Source: a virus. From it: a DNA stretch of 50,827 bases. Location of the stretch: IMG/VR virus record IMGVR_UViG_3300047469_000379, positions 1 through 50,827 of that record, one strand, 5' to 3'. Every line of letters starts with the position of its first letter. Position 1 is the stretch's first letter. Shown here in pieces: positions 40,754 to 48,715 of this stretch. Under the pieces are notes generated by a model. That model was not told the origin of the DNA and did not search any database. It was given only the letters and a program-made list of their open reading frames with translations. The translations under genes and the position numbers were made by a program.

Positions 40754-41536
40754 ATGAGCAATCTTGCAGTGAAAGACCAGGTCGAGCGCTTGCCGGCCAT
40801 CCAAACCGAGTCGGCGACCATCATGTCGATCATCCAGCAGGTGGCTATGAGCCCCGATGCTGACATCGACAAGATGGAACGACTGATGCTGATGCACGAA
40901 CGCTTCCAGGCTCAGCAGGCGAAGCAGCAGTACGACGATGCACTGGCTCACATGCAGGAAGAAATGCCGGTGATCGGCGAGCGCGGTGGCATCAAGGACA
41001 AGAACGGGCGAGTACAGAGCACCTATGCGCTCTGGGAAGACGTCAACGAAATGATCAAGCCGGTGATGGCCAAGTATGGATTCGCCATTACCTTCCGCAC
41101 CCCTCGTAACGAGCGAGGCATCGAGGTTGAAGGTGTGCTGAGCCATCGCGCTGGCCACCGGGAAGTGACTTCGATTGTCCTGCCTGTGGACGCGTCGGGC
41201 AGCAAAAACGGTGTGCAGGCAGTCGCCTCCAGCGTCAGCTACGGCAAGCGCTACACCGCAGGCCTGCTACTGAACTTCACCACCACCGGCGAAGACGACG
41301 ACGGCAACGGCCCGGCCGCGCAGGTTACGCCGCGCGTGACTTCGGCGCAGGCCGCGCAACTCGCCATCCTGCTGGAGAAGTGCAGCGACAAGGCGAAAGA
41401 GGCTTTCAAGAAGATGCACGGCACCCCGGCATCGGTTGAGAAATCTCTGTTCGACCAGGTGCTCGCAATGCTCACCAAATCAGCGACCCAAAACAGCAAA
41501 CCGGCCGAGGACAAAGGCAATGAAAATAATCAGTAA
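40754..41536 (+). CDS. erf: Erf-family ssDNA annealing protein
   Basis: 260 aa. ALAHMQEEMPVIGERGGIKDKNGRVQSTYALWEDVNEMIKPVMAKYGFAITFRT and VTSIVLPVDASGSKNGVQAVASSVSYGKRYTAGLLLNF are characteristic Erf blocks. It anneals ssDNA in phage recombination and genome circularisation. Its 3' end overlaps the exonuclease start by 17 bp. Cassette: coiled-coil protein, Erf, exonuclease, SSB. Confidence 0.95.
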   Translation: MSNLAVKDQVERLPAIQTESATIMSIIQQVAMSPDADIDKMERLMLMHERFQAQQAKQQYDDALAHMQEEMPVIGERGGIKDKNGRVQSTYALWEDVNEMIKPVMAKYGFAITFRTPRNERGIEVEGVLSHRAGHREVTSIVLPVDASGSKNGVQAVASSVSYGKRYTAGLLLNFTTTGEDDDGNGPAAQVTPRVTSAQAAQLAILLEKCSDKAKEAFKKMHGTPASVEKSLFDQVLAMLTKSATQNSKPAEDKGNENNQ

Positions 41537-42137
41537 CGTAGAGCAAGGGACTCAAGAGTGGCTGGATCTGCGCTTGGGCATCGTGACCTGCTCGGAGCTG
41601 GACACGCTGCTGGTCAACGGCAAGGGCGAAGTAGGCTTCGGCGCCGGCGCGTTCACCTACATGAACACGCTGATCGGCGAGCGCATCACCGGTGAAGCTG
41701 CCGATCCGTTCCAGGGTAACCGCCACACGGAGCGCGGCCATGAATACGAGGGCATCGCCCGCGGCCTGTACCAGTCGCAGCTGGACGTGACCACCGAGCA
41801 GGTCGGCATCATCCTGAATCACGGGATTGGCTACTCGCCAGACTCCCTGATCGGCGAAGACGGCCTGTGCGAGATCAAGACCAAGCTGCCGAAGTTTCAG
41901 GTGGAGGTGATCCTGTCCGGCGAGATTCCCAAGGAGCATGTCGCGCAGTGCCAGGGCGGCTTGTGGGTGTCGGATCGCGAGTGGATCGACTTCGTCAGCT
42001 ACTGGCCGGGCATGAAGCTGTTCGTGAAACGCGCCTACCGGGACGAAGTGATGATTCGCAAGATGAGCGAACGCGTCAAAACCTTCTACGAAATCCTCGA
42101 CGAGCGCATGAACCGCGTGCTCGGCATCGCCGCTTAA
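41520..42137 (+). CDS. YqaJ/lambda-type recombination exonuclease
   Basis: 205 aa from ATG 41520. QGTQEWLDLRLGIVTCSE is the lambda exonuclease N-terminal signature; RHTERGHEYEGIARGLY, YSPDSLIGEDGLCEIKTKLP (catalytic Asp, Glu-x-Lys) and HVAQCQGGLWV follow. It degrades 5' ends to give ssDNA for Erf. Catalytic residues are all present. Confidence 0.95.
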   Translation: MKIISNVEQGTQEWLDLRLGIVTCSELDTLLVNGKGEVGFGAGAFTYMNTLIGERITGEAADPFQGNRHTERGHEYEGIARGLYQSQLDVTTEQVGIILNHGIGYSPDSLIGEDGLCEIKTKLPKFQVEVILSGEIPKEHVAQCQGGLWVSDREWIDFVSYWPGMKLFVKRAYRDEVMIRKMSERVKTFYEILDERMNRVLGIAA

Positions 42138-42146
42138 GGACATTCC

Positions 42147-42620
42147 ATGCCAACACTTACCGACGTCGGCCGCATTGGCCGTGACGCTGAACTGCGCTAC
42201 ACCCCTGGCGGTGATGCCGTAATCAATCTGGCACTGGCCTGCGACTACGGTCGCAAGGGCCAGGACGGCAAGCGTCCGACTCAGTGGGTTGATGCCACTC
42301 TCTGGGGCAAGCAGGCCGAAGCCATGGCGCCCTATCTGCTCAAGGGCCAGCAGCTCTACTTCACCATGGAAGACGCCCACATCGAAACGTACGCCAAGAC
42401 CGGCGGCGGTGAAGGCTTCAAGCTGACGGGCAAGATCATCCTGATCAAGTTCGTCGGCTCACCGCCTCAGGCGGCCAATCAACCGCAGCAGCAGTCCAGG
42501 CCACAGCAACCCCGGCAGCAGGCGGCGACCCGGCCAGCGCAAAACCAGCAGGCAGCCCCGCCCGATAGCTTCGACGACGACATCCCCTTCGCGCCCCTCC
42601 ACCATTTAAACGGTGTCTGA
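42147..42620 (+). CDS. ssb: Single-stranded DNA-binding protein
   Basis: 157 aa. OB-fold region: TDVGRIGRDAELRYTPGGDAVINLALACDYG and WVDATLWGKQAEAMAPYLLKGQQLYF. Gln/Pro-rich linker from about 112, then DSFDDDIPF, the usual acidic tip. The tip is followed by nine more residues ending NGV, unlike bacterial SSBs that end in DIPF. It coats ssDNA for replication and Erf recombination. Confidence 0.93.
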   Translation: MPTLTDVGRIGRDAELRYTPGGDAVINLALACDYGRKGQDGKRPTQWVDATLWGKQAEAMAPYLLKGQQLYFTMEDAHIETYAKTGGGEGFKLTGKIILIKFVGSPPQAANQPQQQSRPQQPRQQAATRPAQNQQAAPPDSFDDDIPFAPLHHLNGV

Positions 42621-42978
42621 CATGGACCAAGCATTCGAAGAAGCCGCAAAGCGGCAAAGTGGACTGGAGGCGGCGAAAGCTGCTTTCTTTGCTTCTGGGG
42701 GTCAGGCGCAGCTGATCCCGACTGGCCTCGGCAAGGACAGCCCCGGTATCGCTCAGGTGCCTAAGCCGGCGTACGGTTACCGGAACATCGAGGCGCCGAA
42801 GAGTAAGCGCGGAAGACTCATCAGCGATGACGAAAAGGCCGCTCTCGCCGCTCAGTTGGTGGAGTGCAAAGCAGCCGGCATGACGCGCTACAAGGCCAGC
42901 AGGCATCTGGATATCAGCGAAACGCTTTGCCGCCGGCTGATCGCCGATTACTCGCTCGACTTCCCGGCATCAGCATGA
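42613..42978 (+). CDS. Hypothetical protein with C-terminal HTH-like region
   Basis: 121 aa from GTG 42613 (or ATG 42622); neither start has a clear SD. KPAYGYRNIEAPKSKRGRLISDDEKAALAAQLVECKAAGMTRYKASRHLDISETLCRRL: the last 45 residues fit a helix-turn-helix (TRYKASRHLDISETLCRRLI). Overlaps SSB by 8 bp. Possible DNA-binding regulator. Confidence 0.6.
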   Translation: MSDMDQAFEEAAKRQSGLEAAKAAFFASGGQAQLIPTGLGKDSPGIAQVPKPAYGYRNIEAPKSKRGRLISDDEKAALAAQLVECKAAGMTRYKASRHLDISETLCRRLIADYSLDFPASA

Positions 42979-43169
42979 AACGAATTAACACCCAGGTGCG
43001 CCAGCGCCGACGACAGACATGGCTGGATCTACCAGCCCACCGAATTGAAGAGGCAGGACATGGCCGAGGAACAGCAGGAGCCGACGGCGGAAGCCATCAA
43101 GCAGCGCAAGAAGCGCGAGAAGGAAGCTGCCAAGAATGCCTCGCTAGGCATCGAGAAATTCACTATTGA
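42975..43169 (+). CDS. Small basic ORF (WLDLP motif)
   Basis: 64 aa: MKRINTQVRQRRRQTWLDLP, then AHRIEEAGHGRG. Overlaps the upstream stop (ATGA) and, out of frame, the next gene. A degraded copy of the RRQTWLDxPA--IxEAGH segment occurs at 43758-43910, which supports this being a real duplicated module. Function unknown. Confidence 0.45.
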   Translation: MKRINTQVRQRRRQTWLDLPAHRIEEAGHGRGTAGADGGSHQAAQEAREGSCQECLARHREIHY

Positions 43170-43440
43170 GGTGGCCGGCGTGTTCAAGCCTGACCTGCAC
43201 AAAGTAATGAAGGCACACGGCATCAACAACCAGCAGGATATTCATCAGCGGCTGCTGATCAACCTCATCGCCGCCGACTTCGAGACGCAGGCCTGGATGC
43301 TGCGGAATGTCACGACACCTTATGAAATTAGCGAAAAGGTGTTGCGTCAGTTGAGAGCGGCGGGGCTGCAGCACTTAGCGAAGCACCCCGGCGAGCCAGA
43401 AGATGAAATTATCGATCAGACCTTAATTACCACGACTTAG
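43060..43440 (+). CDS. Early hypothetical protein
   Basis: 126 aa from ATG 43060 (AGAGG 6 nt upstream): MAEEQQEPTAEAIKQRKKRE then IEKFTIEVAGVFKPDLHKVMKAHGINNQQDIHQRLL and ISEKVLRQLRAAGLQ. Helical, with a basic N-terminal tail; possibly DNA-binding. Convergent with the lipoprotein gene, 3' ends overlapping by 18 bp. Confidence 0.6.
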   Translation: MAEEQQEPTAEAIKQRKKREKEAAKNASLGIEKFTIEVAGVFKPDLHKVMKAHGINNQQDIHQRLLINLIAADFETQAWMLRNVTTPYEISEKVLRQLRAAGLQHLAKHPGEPEDEIIDQTLITTT

Positions 43441-43626
43441 CTGTACATTTTGTGTAGTGCACTCTGCGGTGCTAACGGTGCCCATAAAGGCATTCATCTT
43501 CACCGCACACTTCTCAATGTTCAGACCGTTGCGCCCATCACTGGAAATGTTGGTTACGTAAGGGCCGGCAGTGGTACAGCCAGCCAAGAAAGCGAGAAGG
43601 CCTAAGGTGATGATGTTCAGCTTCAT
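43423..43626 (-). CDS. Small lipoprotein
   Basis: 67 aa: MKLNIITLGLLAFLAGCTTA, a signal peptide with lipobox LAGC (Cys17). The mature part is GPYVTNISSDGRNGLNIEKC ending NVQLSRGN. AAGGA lies upstream; a TATAAG box occurs further up. Minus strand within the plus early operon, so independent expression in the lysogen is likely. Possibly a surface-exclusion lipoprotein, inferred from class only. Confidence 0.7.
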   Translation of the reverse strand: MKLNIITLGLLAFLAGCTTAGPYVTNISSDGRNGLNIEKCAVKMNAFMGTVSTAECTTQNVQLSRGN

Positions 43627-43757
43627 GTGAATCCTTTTGGATTTGCGGCAGATCCGATTAATGGCCGCGAAGCTTATAGCAACGAGCCACTACAAATCAC
43701 CTACCCCCTGTCGCCTCTGGTCACGGAGGGCGGCGCCTGACTGGACTCACTATTACT

Positions 43758-43911
43758 GACGACAGACATGGCTGGATATACCGGCTGACGAAATAAATGA
43801 AGCGGGTCATGTCCGAAAAAAACAGCGGCCGAAGTTTCCGATCCCGCGAAACGACATATTACAGCTGCAAAGCCCACGTAGGGCTTATAAGCCGACCAGA
43901 TTTGCTTCATG
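43758..43911 (+). pseudogene. Degraded copy of the WLD-motif small gene
   Basis: Read in frame after a TGA: RQTWLDIPADEINEAGHVRKK, colinear with the 42975 ORF; DNA is partly identical (CGACGACAGACATGGCTGGAT in both). No start codon before the homologous part. Left by duplication or recombination at the edge of the accessory insertion. Confidence 0.5.
43866..43893 (-). terminator. Weak hairpin after HEPN gene
   Basis: AAGCCC / GGGCTT stem around TACGT, read on the minus strand just beyond the HEPN stop; weak U-tract. Confidence 0.4.
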
Positions 43912-43915
43912 ATTT

Positions 43916-45160
43916 TTACGCGCTTTCGTCATAGTGGCGCTGATATCGAAGTGCTTTATCGACGCACATTTGTAGATGCTTCAGCTCATCAAACCCGCTC
44001 GGCAAATCTAAAAACTTGTTGGCTACGGCCAACGTGGGAAACACCTTATAATTCCCAATATAAAAACTTATCGCCTCTTTAAAAAACACTTGAAGTTGAA
44101 AGCAGTGATAATCTAAGTCTTCCACCTCGTGCCCAGTGTGCACATTGCGATTTCGATACTCTCTTAGATGCTCCAAGATTTGCGCATGATAATCGCGATC
44201 CGCAAACATAAACGAACAACGTCGAACAATTGATTCTGCGTTATTTTCGAAAGGACTCACAACGGATTCAAGGGCGGCCCACAGCTTTTGAATTACTACA
44301 TTTTTATCATGTTCGTCAAATGCTCGCACATAGCGCACCAAAGCGGATTTTATAGCGGAACCGTTTTTATGGAGCGCAACTCTGGCCATTATATCTTTAG
44401 AAATTTTTGCCAGAGCGGAAGGGGTTTTTATCACTGCTACCTTTTTCACTCGGTAATTCCGCTCATACCAGTAAAGGTCTTTATCCGCTAGTGCTCCACT
44501 ACTTAGATGCAATGAATGAAGGCCGCCAAGCATAATCTTATTCAGTGGACCACTATTTTGAATTCCGAAAGTAAATTGCGCCCTGGGATTTACATTGAGA
44601 GCGTGCACTGCTCTTACATAGTCGAGCTCGTATATAGCAGAGTGAAAAGCGTCCATTTTATCCTTGGACTTTAAGCTAATAGTCACCGGACAGTAAGCCG
44701 CGGGCATGGCTTCCAATTCGTTCGTCCAAATATGCTGCGAGCGCGAGCCGTATTTTTTTGGCAAACCCCGTGGATATGACCTGATAGTCGCACTTCCCAA
44801 AGCAATTGATTTAGTCGGGAATCCTCCAGATAGGGAAATAGAAGAGACCATAGTGTAAACCTCTTCCCGTTTTTTACCATAGCGCACAACAGCCAAATTC
44901 AACTCATTTATAAACGACTCTTTGGTAAACACTTGAGCCTTCGCGCATACAGCCTGAGCCTCTAAATACAACCGCTTCGTTGTGGAGTAGCTAAAATTTT
45001 CATCGAAGTGCAGCATAGTCAGGATTACGCTATCTATCTCCTGCTTCTCAAATGCAGAATAACTAATTTGACCTTCATCGTTAATCACAGTTATTGCTTT
45101 TAATTTATCAATCAATAATTGAGGCTTTAGCTTTTCGTTTTTCTTCCACTTTACTTTCAT
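43916..45160 (-). CDS. HEPN-domain protein, candidate anti-phage RNase
   Basis: 414 aa, clearly AT-rich against the flanking phage genes. No transmembrane or signal segment. The N-terminal about 280 residues are unfamiliar. The C-terminal region has LWAALESVVSPFENN, RRCSFMFADRDYHAQILEHLREYRNRNVHTGHEV and a helical LQVFFKEAISFYI. R336-N337-x3-H341 is the HEPN RN-x3-H (Rx4H) RNase motif in the expected inter-helix position, resembling Apea-like HEPN domains. Opposite strand to the early operon: an accessory (moron) gene. Toxic RNase activity and defence are inferred from the motif and context. Confidence 0.65.
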   Translation of the reverse strand: MKVKWKKNEKLKPQLLIDKLKAITVINDEGQISYSAFEKQEIDSVILTMLHFDENFSYSTTKRLYLEAQAVCAKAQVFTKESFINELNLAVVRYGKKREEVYTMVSSISLSGGFPTKSIALGSATIRSYPRGLPKKYGSRSQHIWTNELEAMPAAYCPVTISLKSKDKMDAFHSAIYELDYVRAVHALNVNPRAQFTFGIQNSGPLNKIMLGGLHSLHLSSGALADKDLYWYERNYRVKKVAVIKTPSALAKISKDIMARVALHKNGSAIKSALVRYVRAFDEHDKNVVIQKLWAALESVVSPFENNAESIVRRCSFMFADRDYHAQILEHLREYRNRNVHTGHEVEDLDYHCFQLQVFFKEAISFYIGNYKVFPTLAVANKFLDLPSGFDELKHLQMCVDKALRYQRHYDESA

Positions 45161-45243
45161 TTTTTAGTTCCGTTCCGGCTCCATGCCGGTCCGAATACAA
45201 ATACCCCACTTCCACAAATCACGCCAGCCGGCGAGGATCCCCT

Positions 45244-45489
45244 ATGAATATTTACCGGCACACTTTCGCAGCTACCTGCCCAAACGACGGGGACTTGATC
45301 GATTATCGACTCGAAATACGAAGTCTCCGCATGATCTGGGTCGAGCACATCAAGGCGGCGACGGCGCTCATCAAGGTCGGAATCCAAGAACAGATCGCCG
45401 ATCAGCTACAGGAAACGCTTGGCGGTCACCTTGTCCTCACTGGTACGCACCAGGGCATCGAAATCGAATCGATAAGGCTGCCTGAATGA
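45244..45489 (+). CDS. Small early hypothetical protein
   Basis: 81 aa from ATG 45244 (GAGGATCC just upstream): MNIYRHTFAATCPNDGDLID, then IEHI-like MIWVEHIKAATALIKVGIQEQIAD and HLVLTGTHQGIEIESIRLPE. Beta-alpha pattern. Overlaps the next gene by 4 bp (ATGA), so it is translationally coupled to the TGT-like protein; a helper role is possible. Confidence 0.65.
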   Translation: MNIYRHTFAATCPNDGDLIDYRLEIRSLRMIWVEHIKAATALIKVGIQEQIADQLQETLGGHLVLTGTHQGIEIESIRLPE

Positions 45490-46211
45490 TCGCTTATCAC
45501 GGCACCCCTGTCGGCGGCACTCGCCAGGACGGCGCCCGCTTCCTGGCTGGGCGTCACGCACTGGTGCCGTTCCCGCGCCAAGACGACATGGGCATTGTTG
45601 CCGATGTGTGCCAGTCGTTCGTCTTCGACAATGGCGCCTTCTCCATCTGGAACAAGGGCGGGAAATTGGATGTCGACGGCTACACTCGCTGGGTTGAGCA
45701 GTGGCACCGGCACCCTGGCTTTGACTGGGCCCTGATCCCGGACGTGATCGACGGTGATGAGGCTGCAAACGATGCGCTTCTGTCGGCATGGCCAAAGGAG
45801 TTGCGCGGTGTGCCTGTCTGGCACCTGCACGAATCGATTGAGAGGTTGCAGATACTCGCCGCTGACTGGCAGACAGTTGCAATCGGCAGTTCCGGTCAGT
45901 GGTCCAGTCCAGGTACAAACCCATGGTGGAAGCGCATGGGCGCAGCGATGGATGCCATCTGCGACGATCACGGCCGACCTATGTGCAGACTCCACGGGCT
46001 GCGCATGCTTGATCCCGCGATCTTCCAATTATTGCCGCTGGCCTCTGCCGACTCCACGAACGCAGCGGTAAACGGTGGAAGCATCAGCCGCTTCGGAATG
46101 TACCCGCCGCCGACTGCCGGCCAGCGCGCCAACGTCATCGCCGACAGGATCGAGTCGCACAACAGTTCGCCGATCTGGCAGCGGGAAACCCAGGCCGAAA
46201 TGGTGCTCTGA
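45486..46211 (+). CDS. tRNA-guanine-transglycosylase / DpdA-like protein
   Basis: 241 aa. TIM-barrel-like series of blocks: FVFDNGAFSIW (47-55, Asp48 where TGT has the nucleophile-region DSGGF), WALIPDVIDGD (81-91), PVWHLHES, VAIGSSGQW (131-139), CRLHGLRML (167-175) and LASADST (185-191, a second Asp). This resembles queuine-family TGTs and the phage DpdA enzymes that insert 7-deazaguanines into DNA. No preQ0/queuosine synthesis genes are in the window, so the base would come from the host. Assignment by motif only; small for the family. Confidence 0.5.
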   Translation: MIAYHGTPVGGTRQDGARFLAGRHALVPFPRQDDMGIVADVCQSFVFDNGAFSIWNKGGKLDVDGYTRWVEQWHRHPGFDWALIPDVIDGDEAANDALLSAWPKELRGVPVWHLHESIERLQILAADWQTVAIGSSGQWSSPGTNPWWKRMGAAMDAICDDHGRPMCRLHGLRMLDPAIFQLLPLASADSTNAAVNGGSISRFGMYPPPTAGQRANVIADRIESHNSSPIWQRETQAEMVL

Positions 46212-46212
46212 C

Positions 46213-46398
46213 TCACCCCTTCCGCTGAAGCGCCAGCTCATCCGCATAGACAACATCTCGCCACCGGGCCAGCTCAGCAATCACTTTGAGCCCTACGCGA
46301 GTCTCGGCTTCATCAAGCCTGTCATCGGGCAGGCTGAGCAGCCGAACCACCTCATCGCCAATCAGCCGTAACGCCATCACATCGATTTCCGCACTCAT
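46213..46398 (-). CDS. Small helical hypothetical protein
   Basis: 61 aa from ATG 46398 (GGTGA upstream); GTG 46407 is an alternative. MSAEIDVMALRLIGDEVVRL, LPDDRLDEAETRVGLKVIAELARWRDV. Helical; stop is 2 nt from the convergent TGT-like gene. Function unknown. Confidence 0.5.
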   Translation of the reverse strand: MSAEIDVMALRLIGDEVVRLLSLPDDRLDEAETRVGLKVIAELARWRDVVYADELALQRKG

Positions 46399-46507
46399 CG
46401 CAGTCACCGTCAGGTTTGCGCCAAGTGCAAATCATTATCCCAATTTAGGAATCACGCCAGCGGGTCGCCGTTGTTCGGTTGATTCGGATACAGATTCTGC
46501 GGCAGAT

Positions 46508-46750
46508 TCAGCCCGGATTAATGAGCAAATCCTGATCTTCAGAGTTAAGCAATGGTTCTTCAGTGCGGCTTTGCCTCCGCCGAAAATTCAACACAAGACG
46601 AGTGCGCTCGATATCAAAAACCCTCTCTCCGATGAGAGCATCAAGAGTCGTTGAAATCCGGTAGACACCGCAATCCGCGCATGAATATCTAAGAGCAAGC
46701 CCCAGCGGAAGTCCTGGCCTTGTTTCCGCCCCACAAATTGCGCACGTCAT
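46508..46750 (-). CDS. Zinc-ribbon protein, paralogue 1
   Basis: 80 aa: MTCAICGAETRPGLPLG, then YSCADCGVYRISTTLDALI. Two CxxC pairs (3/6 and about 24/27) form a zinc ribbon; the rest is charged (TRLVLNFRRRQSRTEEP). Same plan as the gene at 47628 (MTCxxC, about 20 residues, CxxCGxYRI(S/T)). Minus strand amid plus-strand early genes. Function unknown. Confidence 0.6.
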   Translation of the reverse strand: MTCAICGAETRPGLPLGLALRYSCADCGVYRISTTLDALIGERVFDIERTRLVLNFRRRQSRTEEPLLNSEDQDLLINPG

Positions 46751-46832
46751 CGCCTTCTCCTTATCGGCAGCTAATGAACTGTAGCTGATCCCTCAACTCC
46801 ACCGCCCGGGCTTGACCCGGTTAGGACGCCCC

Positions 46833-47288
46833 ATGCCCACAGAAAACAATCCGGCGCGCAGATTCGTCGTGCTCAGCCTGAAGCACACCCACCGCCGCCA
46901 CAAAGCAATCACGCTTTGGCGGTCAGATGACAGTGGCTACTGCTGGATGCTGAGCAGCGCCGGCAACTACGAAGAAGCTCGAGTGCTGGAGCACCTTGGC
47001 TACTACAACAGCGGCTGCTCAAACATCGCGGTCCCTATTGACCTGGTGGAACGGCTTTCCTGTGAGGTTGAGTACGACACCAAGGAGTTTGGGATTTGCC
47101 TGCCAAACAACGCCGACACCTGGGTCCATCTGCTGGCCAGCGTGATTCGCCCAACTGATTACGAGCCGAAACCGGAATATCGAGGCTGCCGTTATTCGGA
47201 AAACAGCATGTGGATGAAGCGTAAACGCTGCGAGCACGTCAACCAGGCAATCCGGATCATCGCCGATCACGGGCGCAGGTTCTTCTAA
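46833..47288 (+). CDS. Early hypothetical protein
   Basis: 151 aa from ATG 46833 (AGGA upstream): MPTENNPARRFVVLSLKHTH, TLWRSDDSGYCWMLSSAGNYEEARVLEHLGYYNSG, then CEVEYDTKEFGICLPN. A globular, Trp/Tyr-rich protein occurring between small early genes. No family known. Confidence 0.65.
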   Translation: MPTENNPARRFVVLSLKHTHRRHKAITLWRSDDSGYCWMLSSAGNYEEARVLEHLGYYNSGCSNIAVPIDLVERLSCEVEYDTKEFGICLPNNADTWVHLLASVIRPTDYEPKPEYRGCRYSENSMWMKRKRCEHVNQAIRIIADHGRRFF

Positions 47289-47296
47289 GCCCGACG

Positions 47297-47620
47297 GTGA
47301 ATCGCTACGCCAGCATGGAAGTCGACGCCCGCGGCAAGGTCTGGTTTATCGACGACTATAGCGGCAAGCGAATATTCACACATGACACGGTATGGGGAGG
47401 GAGATGGCGCGGCTTCAGCCACGGCGGCACGCTGAAGGACCTGGTCAAAGAATTCCGCGACTACATCTGCACCGGCAAGCAGCTGCATCCAGGGTATCTC
47501 GGTCCTGAACGGTTCAACGACAGCAACATCTGGGGTTACGACGAGGAAGGCATGCGCGCGGTGCGTGACCAGGCTGGCTCGCTTTCTGTGTTCCGTCAGA
47601 CTGAGGCAGAAACAGCATGA
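47297..47620 (+). CDS. Early hypothetical protein
   Basis: 107 aa, GTG start: MNRYASMEVDARGKVWFIDD and WGGRWRGFSHGGTLKDLVKEFRDYICTGKQLHPGYLGPERF. Well-conserved-looking globular sequence that I recall as common in Pseudomonas prophages. Function unknown. Confidence 0.65.
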   Translation: MNRYASMEVDARGKVWFIDDYSGKRIFTHDTVWGGRWRGFSHGGTLKDLVKEFRDYICTGKQLHPGYLGPERFNDSNIWGYDEEGMRAVRDQAGSLSVFRQTEAETA

Positions 47621-47627
47621 AGCGAAT

Positions 47628-47867
47628 CTAGACGTCGATCAAGCGAGCTGCCTGGTTCGAATCGATTATTGGAATCGCCCCAGTGCCTTGATGTTCTGAA
47701 AACCACTTCCGCGTTAATTCCACGTCGAAGTGCCATTTATGGGCTTTCATCAGCACAAGCGCAGTACCAGTGATTCGATAGTACCCGCATTTCGGACAGG
47801 CTCTTTCCTGATAATCGACACCAGCATCGACGATTGCCGCTGGCTCATAGCAAACCAAACAAGTCAT
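47628..47867 (-). CDS. Zinc-ribbon protein, paralogue 2
   Basis: 79 aa: MTCLVCYEPAAIVDAG then ACPKCGYYRITGTALVLM; CxxC at 3/6 and CPKC. Similar in spacing to the 46508 gene, but the C-terminal half differs (WHFDVELTRKWFSEHQGTG). Minus strand; moron-like. Function unknown. Confidence 0.6.
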   Translation of the reverse strand: MTCLVCYEPAAIVDAGVDYQERACPKCGYYRITGTALVLMKAHKWHFDVELTRKWFSEHQGTGAIPIIDSNQAARLIDV

Positions 47868-47916
47868 CGCTCCCCCCTTTGCCTAATGGCTTCACTGTAA
47901 CCATTCCTCACCATCC

Positions 47917-48171
47917 TCAATCACCTGGGCAAGCCCGGCGCGAAGTACGCTCTAAGCCCACAGACACCCACACAGCCAAGCCGTTCCAGATCGAGGACCG
48001 CTGAGCGGCGTAGACGTTGAATCGATAGTCATAGCGGCATGCACATTGCGACCGATGCTGCACAAGCGCCGCAAGTGCGCCCACCCCATCGGGAGAGTCC
48101 ATCAGCGCCAAAACGCAGCTGTTCAGCGAATCAATAAGCTGCTGATCAAAAAAACAAACGAGATCGCGCAT
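47917..48171 (-). CDS. Hypothetical protein, weakly supported
   Basis: 84 aa from ATG 48171 (TTG 48177 also possible), no clear SD: MRDLVCFFDQQLIDSLNSCV, LALMDSPDGVGALAALVQHR. Reads like a protein and is not overlapped by a plus-strand gene. Function unknown. Confidence 0.4.
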   Translation of the reverse strand: MRDLVCFFDQQLIDSLNSCVLALMDSPDGVGALAALVQHRSQCACRYDYRFNVYAAQRSSIWNGLAVWVSVGLERTSRRACPGD

Positions 48172-48334
48172 CACCAAAATTCATGAACCCACCCAACTCT
48201 GGCCTAGCAATCCGTGCCTGGTAAAGAGCCAGAGTTGAGCAAGTGGCCAGATAATATCAAATGGATCCAATCCTGTATTTAGGCTGATTGCCTAAAAATC
48301 AGCCGCTATAGCAGCCGAACACCAAACGAGAAGC

Positions 48335-48637
48335 TCAGATCGCAGGCGGAAAGTTACCGGCGCCCGTTACTAACGGGGCATTCATAAAGGTGTCCCAGCA
48401 CTGATAGGCGTCGTGCTGCCTCTTGGTCGCAATTTCCCATTCAGGTCCCGAGACACATCTAGACGACACCAGCATCATCATGCCCATGGTTGCTGCGTCG
48501 AGCTCTAATATCAGTTTGTGTGATTTCATCCTGAAGTCGTCGATGGATGCCATGTCGGTGCCCTGGGCGGAGCACACCGCCATTGAGTAACTGTTGTCAC
48601 TCAGGCGGTTGAGTGTGGTGTGAGGACGATAGTTCAT
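48335..48637 (-). CDS. Hypothetical protein
   Basis: 100 aa from ATG 48637 (or 48643): MNYRPHTTLNRLSDNSYSMA then FRMKSHKLILELDAATMGMMMLVSSRCVSGPEWEIATKRQ. Met-rich middle. No family known; minus-strand gene in the early region, so again independently expressed. Confidence 0.5.
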   Translation of the reverse strand: MNYRPHTTLNRLSDNSYSMAVCSAQGTDMASIDDFRMKSHKLILELDAATMGMMMLVSSRCVSGPEWEIATKRQHDAYQCWDTFMNAPLVTGAGNFPPAI

Positions 48638-48715
48638 ACCCATTCGACCGTAGTGCCCCCAACAATCCCTCCCCCTTCAAAGTCAGCCGCTATAGCGGCG
48701 AGGACAAGTGCGCCC

